Positions 18,540-28,345 are shown, counted from the stretch's first letter. The stretch is 64,000 bases of DNA from Fischerella sp. CENA71 (GCA_024239075.1 JANBVI010000008.1:62001-126000); one strand, 5' to 3'. The notes: generated from the sequence alone by a model not told the origin. A program made the numbers and translations.

Positions 18540-19131
18540 TTATTGGAAATCACAGTAACATTTCCTGTACTGACAACAAGCTGTACTTTACAGTGTAGGC
18601 GCGAAAAAAGACAAAATATTTCTGATTAAACATTATTTCCACAAGGATTTAAATCCTCGTGGAAAGCAAGTTATATTTTTTTGACAAAGCGGTTTGGTTA
18701 TTTTACAAAGATTAATTGCTCGTTTGCGTTCTAAGAGCTTTGCATAAGCATACTCTTGTCTGAAAATGGTGCTGGGAAAATGCTAAAGGTCAAGGGTTAA
18801 AGGGACAAAAAGATACATGAATTTATCCTCCCCTTTTCCCTTAACCAAACTAGATAACTAGCTTCTAAGCATGACCATTAACGTCATGTTAATCTTTGCT
18901 AGCGGAAGAGTTATAAATCCCCACTTTTTGTACATCACTTGTTATTCAAATCTCATCCCACAAACACAAATTATCTGACAGGATTCGATTAGCCTTATCC
19001 AGACCGCTAAAGTTGACTGGCAAATTAGCCTAAAATTAAAAAAAAATTAAATTTTTAGATATCTTGAGCATTTTGCCAGTTAATAAATGTCAAAAGCCAC
19101 AATCACAATCTACAAAATCGCCTTGAATCTT
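18540..19131. other. Intergenic region with palindrome, no gene
   Basis: Holds the region where the missing 5' part of tnpB would lie; no clear remnant is readable beyond a short open stretch. A strong palindrome is at 18636-18665. ACTGGCAAA (19016-19024) and TTTGCCAGT (19072-19080) form a 9-bp inverted repeat with a 47-bp spacer, close to the 3' end of the DUF3155 gene. Confidence 0.45.
18636..18665. repeat. 30-bp near-perfect palindrome
   Basis: The left arm TTTCCACAAGGATTT and the right arm AAATCCTCGTGGAAA pair at 14 of 15 positions (one A-C mismatch) with no loop. It lies about 100 bp upstream of the truncated tnpB and may be the left-end hairpin of that element, or an unrelated protein-binding site. 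Confidence 0.55.
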
Positions 19132-19449
19132 TTAGCGAGTAACCAATGCTACCGATTCTTGAACTGTAGAAGGTTCTAATGTTCTCAGACTGGGGAATAG
19201 GAAATGATTTTCTTCTACATACTGAGCACCAAATAAACCCTTTTCAGCCCAAAAATATCGGTCTGTTGTATGTTCATTACGTTTTACGAGCAACAAAGCG
19301 GGTGGCAAGATCCCTTCAGCTTGAATAAATTTTCTGGCTGCTGTCACAGGTTTCTCTTCGCCACTTTCAATGCTATATTGGGGCACATGCTCTAAAATAC
19401 GCCGTCCTTCTTGCCGACGACGGCTTTTCCGCTTTCGTCTCCTTGCCAA
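19132..19449 (-). CDS. DUF3155 family protein
   Basis: A 105-residue cyanobacterial protein with a very basic start (MARRRKRKSRRRQEGRR) followed by a conserved body (TAARKFIQAEGILPPALLLV, TDRYFWAEKGLFGAQYVEEN). The basic leader suggests binding to RNA, DNA or ribosomes, but no function is known to me. A single gene with its own flanking non-coding regions. Confidence 0.82.
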   Translation of the reverse strand: MARRRKRKSRRRQEGRRILEHVPQYSIESGEEKPVTAARKFIQAEGILPPALLLVKRNEHTTDRYFWAEKGLFGAQYVEENHFLFPSLRTLEPSTVQESVALVTR

Positions 19450-19868
19450 CCTTTTTTCCTCCTCTTCAAAGCTACAGATTGTAGTTATAGCTACAAAATC
19501 CGTCGTAATTATAAAAGTTCTAGTTCAAAAGATCAACAGTTTTTAAAGTTTTGATACAAAAAACATAATTTATTTTAAAGTAGATAAATTATTTGGTAAG
19601 TATTTATAAACTGTATTGTTGATTGGTGCTTATTTACCTTTTGACTTGAAAATGGGTGTGGGAGTGTGGAGACGTGATGTTCCTCGCGTCTGAACTATGG
19701 GGTGTAGGAGGAGTCCTATTTTCATGATTGTCGGTGAAATTTTTTCATTGGGTCTGACTTAAGAGCAATGGCATTAGTTGCAAAATATAGTTAAGCTTTG
19801 TTACATATAGAACTCGCACTTTGTCCTCGTAATTTATTTTTATTCCGATTGTGAGGAAGAGCTAAAAA
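19450..19868. other. Intergenic region with small inverted repeat
   Basis: No gene seen. An inverted repeat of the type GAGACGTGA..TCGCGTCT lies at about 19667-19690. Next to it, GGGGTGTAGGAGGAGTC (19699-19715) is an exact copy of 8843-8859. Confidence 0.4.
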
Positions 19869-21182
19869 ATGTTAATGTCTGCCAGTTCGGAGTTTATTGA
19901 TCTGTGTCGAGAGCAAATGGCGTTACTAGTCCAAGGGCTAGGGGCGTCTTTGAGTGTCGTATATCTAACACAAGAATTGGTAGAGGCTCCAACAAATGAA
20001 GCAAAATTAATTCCACTGGTGGTTTATCCGGAGACGGCTGTTGGAGTTCAACGTGCAAATGCTTTAGCATTGCCAAAACTGAATCATAAGTTATTGACAG
20101 CAGCAAAAGATTTTCCTACCCCATTAGATGCTGAGAGCGAAGATAGAACTTCACAAAATGTACAAGAGGAGTATCTATTAAGCGGCGACAAAATCGTTTT
20201 ACCTCTGGTATATCAAGATGTAGTCATGGGGTTACTGGTGACAGCCAGAGAAGACAGGACATGGAATGAACAGGAGCGCGATCGCATAGAAGGTATAGCT
20301 AGAACACTGGCGATCGCCTGTATTTTAGACCAGCGACGTACATGGTTGGAGATGCAGTTGCATCAACAACAAATCCTGCAAGAAAAACAGCAGGATTTAC
20401 TAGATAATCTCTTGCATCAATTTCGTAATCCTCTGACAGCATTGCGAACTTTTGGGAAGCTGCTTCTGAAACGACTGCGGCCAGGAGATGCTAACCGAGA
20501 AGTTGCCGAAAGTATAGTGCGGGAAAGCGATCGCCTACAAGAATTATTAAAGAAATTTGATGAAGTGATTGATTTGGGAGTAGAAAATTTAGCACCTTTA
20601 AAACTACCAGAACAACAAGAAATATTTGTAGAAGCAACAGTAGAAAAAGAACACAAACCACCATTATTACTACCAGGAACAGGAGAAAAAGAAGCAGATT
20701 GCTATATATCTGAGATATTGCAACCCTTGTTAGTTTCAGCGCAAGCAATAGCTCAAGAACGTAACCTACAACTTACAACAAATATTCCATCTCATTTACC
20801 GTTAGTACACGCTAACCGTAAGGCATTAACGGAAGTGTTTAGTAACATCATCGATAATGCTTTAAAATACACTCCTGGGGGCGGCAAGATATTAATAGAA
20901 GCGGGACAACAAAAAGACAATTTGCAAGGAGTTGCAATTACAGACACAGGCCCCGGTATTCCAGTCCAAGATTTGGAACATTTAGGTGAACGCCGTTACC
21001 GGGGTGTACAAGCTCAAACAGAAATTCCTGGAACAGGGTTAGGGATAGCTATTGCTAAACAACTTATAGAACAAATGCAGGGAAAAATTGAAGTCAAAAG
21101 CCCTGCTTTAAACTCAGCTATTACATCACCTCAAACACCAGGAACTACTTTTATTGTGTGGTTGCCAACTGCTAATGGATAG
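19869..21182 (+). CDS. GAF-domain sensor histidine kinase
   Basis: A 437-residue cytoplasmic two-component sensor. An N-terminal GAF-like sensing domain (about 1-155) leads into the dimerisation helix with the phosphorylated His183 in LLHQFRNPLTALRTF. The C-terminal ATPase domain has the N box (NIIDNALKYTPGGGK), the G1 box (ITDTGPGIP) and the G2 box (PGTGLGIAIAKQLI). No membrane helix and no response regulator gene nearby, so it is an orphan kinase. The signal is unknown. Confidence 0.93.
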   Translation: MLMSASSEFIDLCREQMALLVQGLGASLSVVYLTQELVEAPTNEAKLIPLVVYPETAVGVQRANALALPKLNHKLLTAAKDFPTPLDAESEDRTSQNVQEEYLLSGDKIVLPLVYQDVVMGLLVTAREDRTWNEQERDRIEGIARTLAIACILDQRRTWLEMQLHQQQILQEKQQDLLDNLLHQFRNPLTALRTFGKLLLKRLRPGDANREVAESIVRESDRLQELLKKFDEVIDLGVENLAPLKLPEQQEIFVEATVEKEHKPPLLLPGTGEKEADCYISEILQPLLVSAQAIAQERNLQLTTNIPSHLPLVHANRKALTEVFSNIIDNALKYTPGGGKILIEAGQQKDNLQGVAITDTGPGIPVQDLEHLGERRYRGVQAQTEIPGTGLGIAIAKQLIEQMQGKIEVKSPALNSAITSPQTPGTTFIVWLPTANG

Positions 21183-21321
21183 TGGCAGATAACTAACAAC
21201 TAACAACTAACAACTAACTAAGTACTCAAACACAATTAATTACAGAGATTTTTTGCTGTTAATAGTTCCCTCTCTCCACAAATCCATTTAATTTTGTCTA
21301 ACTAATTATTTATCAATAACA

Positions 21322-21348
21322 GAGGGGTTCCCACACAGGAAACCCCTC
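21322..21348. terminator. Hairpin terminator between convergent genes
   Basis: GAGGGGTTCC and GGAAACCCCTC pair with one bulged A around a CACACA loop. It lies between the kinase gene and the convergent exported-protein gene. A tract of ACAACTA heptamers (about 21190-21222) precedes it. Confidence 0.5.
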
Positions 21349-21405
21349 AAATTAGGATCATCAATTTTTAGAATGATGAAAGTCACAATTTAATTTTTGT
21401 TCATT

Positions 21406-22095
21406 TTAGAAGCGGGACAAAACCAAATTAGAGTTGAGAGTAACATCTAAATCTTCTTGTGGGTTAATGACAACAACCTCTACTTCTCTTCTACGTAGCA
21501 AAACACTTGCTAAAGCACCAGCAGCACCACCAGCTACAGGTTCTAGAGTTTCAATTTTTTTGTTACCTGTAAGCAGAGAAATCACAGTAGCAGCACCTGC
21601 GCCAATAGCTGCATCTGTTAGTATCGTACCAGTCTTAGCTCCTTTTTTGATGGTTTCTTTTCTGGTAACTACACGGGAAGTTGCATCAATAGACTGTCTT
21701 CTACCATCACTAAACACTAATTCTTCGGCGACAAACTGAGAACCTTTTACTCCATTGATAGTTCTAGGTTGCAATTTTCCTTCAATTTTGGTTCCCGCAG
21801 GTATGAGAACATTTCGATTTCCGTCTACAACGTTCTGTGCAACTTCCAAGGTTACAGATGTCGTTTCATCAGGAGTGACAACAATTTTATCCTTCTTGAA
21901 AGTAACAGGAATTGTCACTCCTGGGGGAATGGAAACTGTGCTTGACTGACTAATTGGTTGAGTTGGTCTAGTGAAAATGGCTGGTTGTTGTTGTGCAATT
22001 GCAGCAGGAGTAAATAAAGGTACTGTAGCACTTGTTGACATCAGCATTGCCATGAATGCTGTTGTTCCAGATTTCCAATTAAGTAAGCTATTCAT
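21406..22095 (-). CDS. Exported hypothetical protein with Gly-rich hydrophobic segment
   Basis: A 229-residue protein. The N-terminus is a signal peptide (hydrophobic to about residue 33, ending AAIAQQ). A beta-rich middle follows (PPGVTIPVTFKKDKIVV, VLIPAGTKIEGKLQP), then a glycine/alanine-rich stretch (about 160-197, DAAIGAGAATVISLL and PVAGGAAGALASVLL) that looks like a glycine zipper. The middle part recalls the C-terminal beta-barrel of TrbI/VirB10-like proteins, but this is a weak impression. Likely envelope-located; function unknown. Confidence 0.6.
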   Translation of the reverse strand: MNSLLNWKSGTTAFMAMLMSTSATVPLFTPAAIAQQQPAIFTRPTQPISQSSTVSIPPGVTIPVTFKKDKIVVTPDETTSVTLEVAQNVVDGNRNVLIPAGTKIEGKLQPRTINGVKGSQFVAEELVFSDGRRQSIDATSRVVTRKETIKKGAKTGTILTDAAIGAGAATVISLLTGNKKIETLEPVAGGAAGALASVLLRRREVEVVVINPQEDLDVTLNSNLVLSRF

Positions 22096-22302
22096 ATATA
22101 TTCCTTCTTTGTCCTAGTTGAGTGTAATGACGTGATATTACTAAATATTGTTTCTGAGTTATATTCAACCTATCTATTGTTCTATATTAATGGGTGAAAT
22201 TATGCACTGGACGACCAATGACTATTAATTTTCCTCAGTTGATGATTTCAGTATCTGCATAATACTTCGATTCATCAAAAATTTTAATTATTATTCACTA
22301 TT

Positions 22303-22944
22303 TCAGAAAATACTCGCTGCTTTCACATATTCTTCAGGCGTATTAATATCTAGAGTAACTGCTGAGTCATTAAATTCTAGTTTACAAATAAAGGAGTAAA
22401 AATCTTGAATAACTTGACGTAATCCTAAAGTTTCTTCGTGAATATTTTCTAAATGCGATCGCATCTCTTTTGCAAACAACAATGGATGACCTATTTTACT
22501 TTTATAGATTGGTGCAGTAATTAAGGCTGAATGATATTGATGTGCTTGCAGAAGTTGTTGATATACTGATGATTTCCGGGGTTGATCAACAGCAGAAATT
22601 GCTACAATCTCAGCATGATCAGGAATATTTTGTAATCCTGCAAGAATAGAAGTTGTTTTCCCAGCATTTGTATCAGGATTAATCACAACCAAACTCCCAC
22701 AAGGACAATCTGTTTGTCTGTGAATATTGTGTGTACCCAACACTACCACAGGTGTGAAACCAGCTATTAACCACTGTTCTAGCTGATATGTCAATAATGT
22801 TTTTCCTTCACGCCAAGGTAGTGCTGTTTTACAATTACCCATGCGCGTGGAAGTACCCGCAGCAAGAATAATTGCAAATTTTTGGTTATGAATGTTTGCA
22901 TTGACGACTAGGTCAACCAATTTGCGATTTTGGAGCAATTCCAC
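22303..22944 (-). CDS. MobA/MocA-like nucleotidyltransferase
   Basis: A 213-residue enzyme of the NTP transferase family that joins a nucleotide to molybdenum cofactor (CTP for MocA, GTP for MobA). The nucleotide loop is visible at residues 27-36 (LAAGTSTRMG), and the acidic metal site lies in ISAVDQPR. Similarity to MocA, and the XdhC gene 180 bp upstream on the same strand, suggest making the cytosine-dinucleotide cofactor for a xanthine-dehydrogenase-type enzyme. No such enzyme is in the window. Confidence 0.85.
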   Translation of the reverse strand: MELLQNRKLVDLVVNANIHNQKFAIILAAGTSTRMGNCKTALPWREGKTLLTYQLEQWLIAGFTPVVVLGTHNIHRQTDCPCGSLVVINPDTNAGKTTSILAGLQNIPDHAEIVAISAVDQPRKSSVYQQLLQAHQYHSALITAPIYKSKIGHPLLFAKEMRSHLENIHEETLGLRQVIQDFYSFICKLEFNDSAVTLDINTPEEYVKAASIF

Positions 22945-23071
22945 AGATAAATCTACTTGCTTGTACTATAAAAGAATTATCGGTCAATTACCTCTCCATT
23001 AGGGCTAATGATATTACTATTTCCAAAGTTTAAGAAAGCATCAGGATTTTGATTCCGTCAATCCAAAATCG

Positions 23072-23141
23072 TTCGACTGACTTGTACTGAGCCTTGTCGA
23101 AGTAGCGCTCACGACGAAGTCTAAAATCTAAAATCTAAAAT
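23072..23141. repeat. TTCGAC...GTCGAA inverted repeat and TCTAAAA heptamers
   Basis: TTCGAC (23072) and GTCGAA (23096) bracket a CTTGTACTGAGC core, a common dispersed motif in cyanobacteria. It is followed by three TCTAAAA units that run into the last codons of the XdhC gene. Confidence 0.5.
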
Positions 23142-24108
23142 TGTTTGACAGTGACAATCCAGTTCCACCACGTCGCACTTTGATTAATTCAGCACAGATA
23201 CTGACAGCTATTTCCTCTGGTGTGAAAGCACCAATATCTAAACCAATAGGTGCATATATTTGCTGTAACAATTTTGCAGGATAACCTTCATTTTGCAAGA
23301 TTTTATATACAGTATGAACTCGTTTTTTACTGCCAATCATACCGATATATTTAGGTTGGTAATTTAGTATCAACCGTAAAGCTGTTAAATCTTGCAGATA
23401 GCCTCTAGTGACTAAAGCAACATATAAATCAGAAGTGTTATTTAAAATCTTTTGAATAGCAATAATTGGTTCAGCAATTATCATAGCAGCCTCTGGAAAT
23501 CGCTGCTTTGTAGCAAAATCAGGACGATCATCTTGGACAATTATTTGAAAATCGGCTATCTTTGCAATCTGCGTCAAGGGAATAGCTATATGTCCTGCAC
23601 CAATAATTAACAGTTTAGGCGAGGGTGACAAGCATTCAATGAAAGCTTGATCATGCACTATTAATGGTGAATTCAGAGATTGCGTTGTTGTTAAATAGGG
23701 TTTTTGCTCTTGAGCAAAAGGCGTAATTAAGACTGCTGCTTGCTCTAAATTTAAAATTTGTAAAATTTGCTTGACTAATTCAATGGCTTTGCAACCTGAC
23801 CACAACTCTAACCATATCAACATTTTGCCACCGCAAATACCCTGGGTTTGTGAATATGGTGCGCCAGATAAATCAATTTCTACAAATTGCTTTTCCTCTG
23901 TGTGGAATATTTGCAGTGCTTGCTGATAAACTTTAGCTTCACCAGCACCACCACCGATAGTACCAAAGGTTTTACCGTTACTACTGATGAGCATCTTAGC
24001 ACCGATTTCTCTGGGAACAGAACCTTTAGTGCTGACGACAGTAGCTAAGACAACGGAAGTTTGTTGTAAGGTTTCAGCGAGTACTTGATAAAAATGGATG
24101 AGTTCCAA
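23128..24108 (-). CDS. XdhC/CoxI family protein
   Basis: A 326-residue factor that binds molybdenum cofactor and helps load it into xanthine dehydrogenase or CO dehydrogenase-type enzymes. The N-terminal XdhC domain shows STKGSVPREIGAKMLI and TIGGGAGE; the C-terminal Rossmann domain starts at LLIIGAGHIAIPLTQ. Ends in RGGTGLS. Forms a likely unit with the MobA-like gene downstream. Confidence 0.9.
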   Translation of the reverse strand: MELIHFYQVLAETLQQTSVVLATVVSTKGSVPREIGAKMLISSNGKTFGTIGGGAGEAKVYQQALQIFHTEEKQFVEIDLSGAPYSQTQGICGGKMLIWLELWSGCKAIELVKQILQILNLEQAAVLITPFAQEQKPYLTTTQSLNSPLIVHDQAFIECLSPSPKLLIIGAGHIAIPLTQIAKIADFQIIVQDDRPDFATKQRFPEAAMIIAEPIIAIQKILNNTSDLYVALVTRGYLQDLTALRLILNYQPKYIGMIGSKKRVHTVYKILQNEGYPAKLLQQIYAPIGLDIGAFTPEEIAVSICAELIKVRRGGTGLSLSNNFRF

Positions 24109-24518
24109 CCTTGGTTATTGGTTATCAGTGATCAGTTATCGGGTAATTTCCAGTATGTTTACTGTTCAATGTCTATTTTTGACTCATTCAATGAAATCAC
24201 CCGATTGGGTGACTCGGTTGGATGAAGGCGATCACAGTCTAGATTTAGACAATATGAGTGGGTGATGAGAGCAAGTTCACCCAGTGTAGCGCAAAATTTT
24301 AATTGATGCGTGAATTTATCCGGAAGCCTGCCATGAGAGTTTGTAGTTATGTGTGTTCCTAAAGACGAGATATACACAAAAAGCGATATCTCAAATCGAA
24401 AAAAGAAACTTGTAAGAATTTTGCATAAAACTCAAGAACCCAACTGTATATATATATAGGAAACGGTTCAAACTCCAAACCTAAAAAATATAGAATTTCT
24501 AAACTTAAAGGAAAAATC
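24109..24518. other. Intergenic region, promoters of two divergent genes
   Basis: No convincing gene; a 72-codon minus-strand frame looks random. TCACCC-GATT-GGGTGA (24197-24212) is a small perfect hairpin. An alternating TA tract (about 24447-24460) lies some 60 bp before the Mo-nitrogenase-domain gene. Confidence 0.4.
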
Positions 24519-24806
24519 ATGACTAGCTTTACTCAAATTCAAAGAAGAAACGACGTACTATCTCCTGTACGTGAATGGTTAGAATCTATCGATGTTCACA
24601 ACGCTAAATTAGCCCATTATTTATGTAAACTTATTCCTGCACAATGTCCTTTTGAACGTGATGTTATAGTATTTGGTCGGAAGCTGTTCCATATTCCACC
24701 AATGTGTAAACTCAATCCTCTTTATGAAGAAGTTGTTGGTTTGCGTTTCAAAGCACTTTGTTATCTAGCAGATGAATGTGGTGAAGATATTACAGCCTAT
24801 TGCTAA
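24519..24806 (+). CDS. Mo-dependent nitrogenase C-terminal domain protein
   Basis: A 95-residue protein starting MTSFTQIQRRNDVLSPVREW and matching the small cyanobacterial family named after the C-terminus of Mo-dependent nitrogenase. Five Cys are present (LCKLIPAQCPFE, MCKLN, LCYLADECGE region and the final Cys), which could bind metal. Preceded by AAAGGAAAAATC as ribosome-binding region. Its job is not known; it is found in cyanobacteria with and without nitrogenase, as far as I recall. Confidence 0.78.
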   Translation: MTSFTQIQRRNDVLSPVREWLESIDVHNAKLAHYLCKLIPAQCPFERDVIVFGRKLFHIPPMCKLNPLYEEVVGLRFKALCYLADECGEDITAYC

Positions 24807-25315
24807 TAATTCATGTTTAGGTTTAATGACAAGCTGAATTTTATAGCAATGTAGTTAATTTAATTGATATTCTTCACTATTAGCTTTGAGAATATACTTA
24901 ATGAGCATAACATTACCATCAATTTCTAGAGGTTGTTGCCAGTAATAATAAATAAATTGGTTTAGGCAAAACCTCTAGAAAAATTAAAATTTGATTTGTA
25001 TTGATATCAGTAAAATAGTTGCAAATTCACAAAATTTTCAATTGCAATCGCTTCATCCGAATTCTACGCTATATTTATCAATTTTTGCTTAATTTATATC
25101 TTGCATATTAACGTGAGAACTCAGTTTCATAAATTTTATCTGACTATACAGTTGACTCGCCCGCAAGCCTAAAAGTATACTATCAGTCAACAGTGTTCGA
25201 TAATTGCTCACTTTTTATAACCAAGTATTATACAGTTAAAATATAGTTCTTTTGCAACTGGATGTTTTAAAATGGTAGTTATTTTTCGTGTAACTTTTAG
25301 CACCATCTAATCGTA
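24807..25315. other. Intergenic region, possible small remnant
   Basis: About 500 bp, strongly A+T-rich. A minus-strand frame of 39 codons (24855-24974) reads like protein (WQQPLEIDGNVMLIKYILKA) but follows a stop and lacks a good start. Otherwise only promoter space for the ABC transporter gene. Confidence 0.3.
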
Positions 25316-26296
25316 ATGAAGCCAGTTGCAGATACTACTAATTTTCCAGCATATACACAAGAACAGCCGCCAGTGGTTCTCACTTCTGAGTTGCGAAAGG
25401 TTTACCGTACTGGCTTCTTTTTGAATCAAAAAATTATATCCCTTAAAAGTTGTTCTTTAACTGTTTACAAAGGAGAAACCTTTGGGTTACTAGGACAAAA
25501 TGGTGCTGGTAAAACCACGCTGTTAAAATTGTTACTAAATATTATGCGTCCGACTTCTGGACGGGGATTGGTTTTAGGTAAACCATTAGGCGATCGCACA
25601 GTCAAAGAACATATCGGTTATTTACCAGAAAATCCTTATTTTTACGATTATCTTACTGGTTGGGAATTTATACAACTAGTAGCCGGGTTATTTCAAATTC
25701 CTGCAAAGGTACAACGTCAACGCATTCCTCAATTGCTAGAATTAGTGGGTTTATCGCAAGCTGATGCTCGCAACAAGCAAATGCGTCGCTACTCTAAAGG
25801 TATGCTTCAGCGAGTAGGTATGGCACAAGCACTAATTAACGATCCAGAAGTGGTGTTTTTAGATGAACCGATGTCTGGATTAGATCCCGTAGGACGCTTG
25901 CAAATGCGAGAAGCTATCCTATCACTCAAAGCCGCAGGCAAAACAATTTTTTTCAATAGTCATATTTTAAGTGAAGTAGAACAAATTTGCGATCGCATTG
26001 CCATTCTTGCTCAAGGTGAATTGATTTGTTCTGGTTCCCTCAATGAACTCTTGGGAACATACAATACATATCATGTCAAAGGTCAAGGTGGCGATTGGGA
26101 AATTCTGCAAAAATGGATTCCTAATCTAGAATTTGTGTCTCATGGTTATTGGCAAGGCGAATTGCAAGGTGACGCCTATGATTTTCTTGCAAGTCTAAAT
26201 CTCATGGGTGGGCAAATAATTAGTATGAATTTGTCTCGTCTATCTTTAGAAGAGTTTTTCATGCAACAAATTCAAAAATATAAAATAATAGGTTAA
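25316..26296 (+). CDS. ABC transporter ATP-binding protein
   Basis: A 326-residue ATPase of the ABC-2/CcmA-like class that drives export or membrane events. Walker A is at residues 60-68 (GQNGAGKTT), the signature is YSKGMLQRV (about 159-167) and Walker B is VVFLDEP (Asp183, Glu184). About 100 C-terminal residues form an extra domain as in DrrA/Nod-type exporters. No permease gene is adjacent. It lies before a polysaccharide export gene, but the 384-bp gap makes an operon uncertain. Confidence 0.9.
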   Translation: MKPVADTTNFPAYTQEQPPVVLTSELRKVYRTGFFLNQKIISLKSCSLTVYKGETFGLLGQNGAGKTTLLKLLLNIMRPTSGRGLVLGKPLGDRTVKEHIGYLPENPYFYDYLTGWEFIQLVAGLFQIPAKVQRQRIPQLLELVGLSQADARNKQMRRYSKGMLQRVGMAQALINDPEVVFLDEPMSGLDPVGRLQMREAILSLKAAGKTIFFNSHILSEVEQICDRIAILAQGELICSGSLNELLGTYNTYHVKGQGGDWEILQKWIPNLEFVSHGYWQGELQGDAYDFLASLNLMGGQIISMNLSRLSLEEFFMQQIQKYKIIG

Positions 26297-26680
26297 AAAT
26301 CAAGAGTTATCTGATTTGCAATTTTGGATTATTTACCCAACCTCTATTTACCCAATTTGAAGAATGAATGCTGGAGTTTAGGGGCAGGGACTTGTACGAT
26401 TAAATAATTATCGTTAAAATGTCAAAAATCATTAAATTAAAAATTACATTATGCAAAAATACAATTAACTGTTAACTAAATTGATTGTAGTTATTGCCAC
26501 AATTATTTTTATGACAATAAAGTATATCAAAAAGCTAATTGAAATTAGCTTCATTAAAAATTCAAACTCTACATACGATCTCTTTTCTGAAGAACAGGGT
26601 TTTTTCTGAAAATAATATTATTGGGGAACTCGAATATTTAAGTATAGTCAACGATAAACTGATAAGACAGTGCTTTACTC
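26297..26680. other. Intergenic region, no gene seen
   Basis: A+T-rich spacer between the ABC ATPase gene and the polysaccharide export gene. No clear repeat or hairpin noticed beyond promoter-like A+T tracts. Confidence 0.35.
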
Positions 26681-28195
26681 ATGGTATTTCAGGTAAATAT
26701 GCTTAATACAAGTTTGTGGAAAATTTTTAGTCAGCCAGTAGCAGGGTTGCTGTTTTTCACCCTAGCGTTGACAAATTTGTTACCTGCGGTCATGGCTCAG
26801 ACACAGATACCAACTGTGAAACAGTGCCTAGATCAAGAGTTGGCTGACGGTAGAAATACACAAGCTTCGTACTCAGGATATACATTAGGAGGAGGCGATC
26901 GCATCCGTGTTAATGTCTTTGAAGTGGAGGAGTACACTGGTGAGTACACCATTCCTCCTGGTGGAGCAATCAATTTAGCTCTCATTGGCACTGTACCTGT
27001 TCAAGGTTTATCAACAGAGCAGGCTGCTAATGTTATTGAATGTGCTTATAAAACTTACTTGAAGCGTCCGATTATTTCCGTAAATTTGTTATCGCCTCGT
27101 CCGATTAATGTGACTGTGGCTGGAGAAGTATCACGCCCAGGGGCTTACAGTCTGAGTTTGGCAGGAGGTGCGGGTCAAGATCCTGGGGTACAATACCCAA
27201 CTGTGATGTCAGCACTGACAACAGCTCAAGGCGTTACTCAAGCCGCAGACGTCACCAAAGTACAATTACGACGCAAGTTAGGATACGGACCAGAACAAGT
27301 TATTACCCTCGATTTACAGAAATATATCCAAACAGGTACTCTACCTCAAGATGTAACTCTGCGGGATGGCGACACCGTTTTTGTGCCAACAGCAAGTACC
27401 TTGAATTTGGCAGATGCACGTAACTTATCGGCTGCTAGCTTCGCTGCTGATATCACCAAACCCCGCTCAGTAGCAGTAACTGGTGAAGTAAACCGTCCAG
27501 GAACCTATCTTGTCACTCAAGGACAGGCTGAAGGTGCAGGCGCTGGAACAACAACTGGAACTGGTGCGCCGGCTATTTCTGGTCAACCAACTGTGTCACG
27601 AGCAATTCAACTTGCTGGTGGTATCACAACCCAAGCTAATATTCGCGATATCATTATTCGCCGACCAACAAGAACTGGCTCCGAACAACAAATTAAGGTC
27701 AATTTCTGGCAATTACTGCAAGGCGGTGATATCAATCAAGACATCGTTGTCCAAGATGGTGATACAATCGTCATCCCCACTGCCACTGAAGTCAACCCAG
27801 CAGAAGCTACACAACTAGCAAACACCACTCTCTCTCCGTCACGTATGCAAGTCGGTGTGGTAGGAGAAGTCAAAAATCCAGGAAGAGTTGAAGTTCTGCC
27901 TAATAGCTCATTGAATCAAGCTATACTCGCAGCAGGTGGGTTTAATGATGCTAGAGCCAGAAGTTCTATCGTGGATTTGATTCGTCTCAATCCTGACGGT
28001 TCTGTCACCAAGCGTAGTGTGAAAATGGACTTCTCCGCAGGAATTAACGAGAAAACCAACCCCATACTTCGCAACAATGATGTTGTCATTGTTAAGCGTT
28101 CTAATCCTGCTATCGCTGGTGATACTATCGGTGCGATCTTTAATCCTATAGGTACTGTCTTCGGTATTATCAGATCCATATTCACTGGGTTTTAA
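26681..28195 (+). CDS. Polysaccharide export protein with SLBB repeats (Wza-like)
   Basis: A 504-residue outer-membrane-type secretin for polysaccharide. A signal peptide ends near residue 40 (LLPAVMAQ). The poly-export domain follows (YTLGGGDRIRVNVFEVEEY, about 66-140). Three SLBB-type units are visible by their repeated motif: VAGEVSRPGAY, VTGEVNRPGTY and VVGEVKNPGRV. No lipobox Cys at the cleavage site is evident, unlike E. coli Wza. It may serve the hps polysaccharide system 10 kb away or another exopolysaccharide. Confidence 0.9.
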   Translation: MVFQVNMLNTSLWKIFSQPVAGLLFFTLALTNLLPAVMAQTQIPTVKQCLDQELADGRNTQASYSGYTLGGGDRIRVNVFEVEEYTGEYTIPPGGAINLALIGTVPVQGLSTEQAANVIECAYKTYLKRPIISVNLLSPRPINVTVAGEVSRPGAYSLSLAGGAGQDPGVQYPTVMSALTTAQGVTQAADVTKVQLRRKLGYGPEQVITLDLQKYIQTGTLPQDVTLRDGDTVFVPTASTLNLADARNLSAASFAADITKPRSVAVTGEVNRPGTYLVTQGQAEGAGAGTTTGTGAPAISGQPTVSRAIQLAGGITTQANIRDIIIRRPTRTGSEQQIKVNFWQLLQGGDINQDIVVQDGDTIVIPTATEVNPAEATQLANTTLSPSRMQVGVVGEVKNPGRVEVLPNSSLNQAILAAGGFNDARARSSIVDLIRLNPDGSVTKRSVKMDFSAGINEKTNPILRNNDVVIVKRSNPAIAGDTIGAIFNPIGTVFGIIRSIFTGF

Positions 28196-28197
28196 AA

Positions 28198-28327
28198 GTT
28201 ATCAGTTAACAGTAAACAGTTATCAGTTTCATTAGTGCCTAAGTTCCGCATCGATTTCTGGAAAGTTGTGATTACAATTCCAAATTGCTTACCATATACC
28301 TGATAACTGATAACTGATAACTGATAA
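28198..28327. repeat. Facing CTGATAA/TTATCAG heptamer repeats
   Basis: A TTATCAG-type block (28198-28229) just past the stop codon faces four exact CTGATAA units (28300-28327). The two can pair in a transcript and form a long stem, a likely terminator or transcript end. The four units are in perfect register. Confidence 0.65.
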
Positions 28328-28345
28328 CTATAACTAAGTGCTAGT

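Noticed and set aside
24159-24377. 72-codon minus-strand ORF upstream of the XdhC gene
   Set aside because: Composition looks random, with no ribosome-binding site or recognisable pattern; it occupies promoter space.
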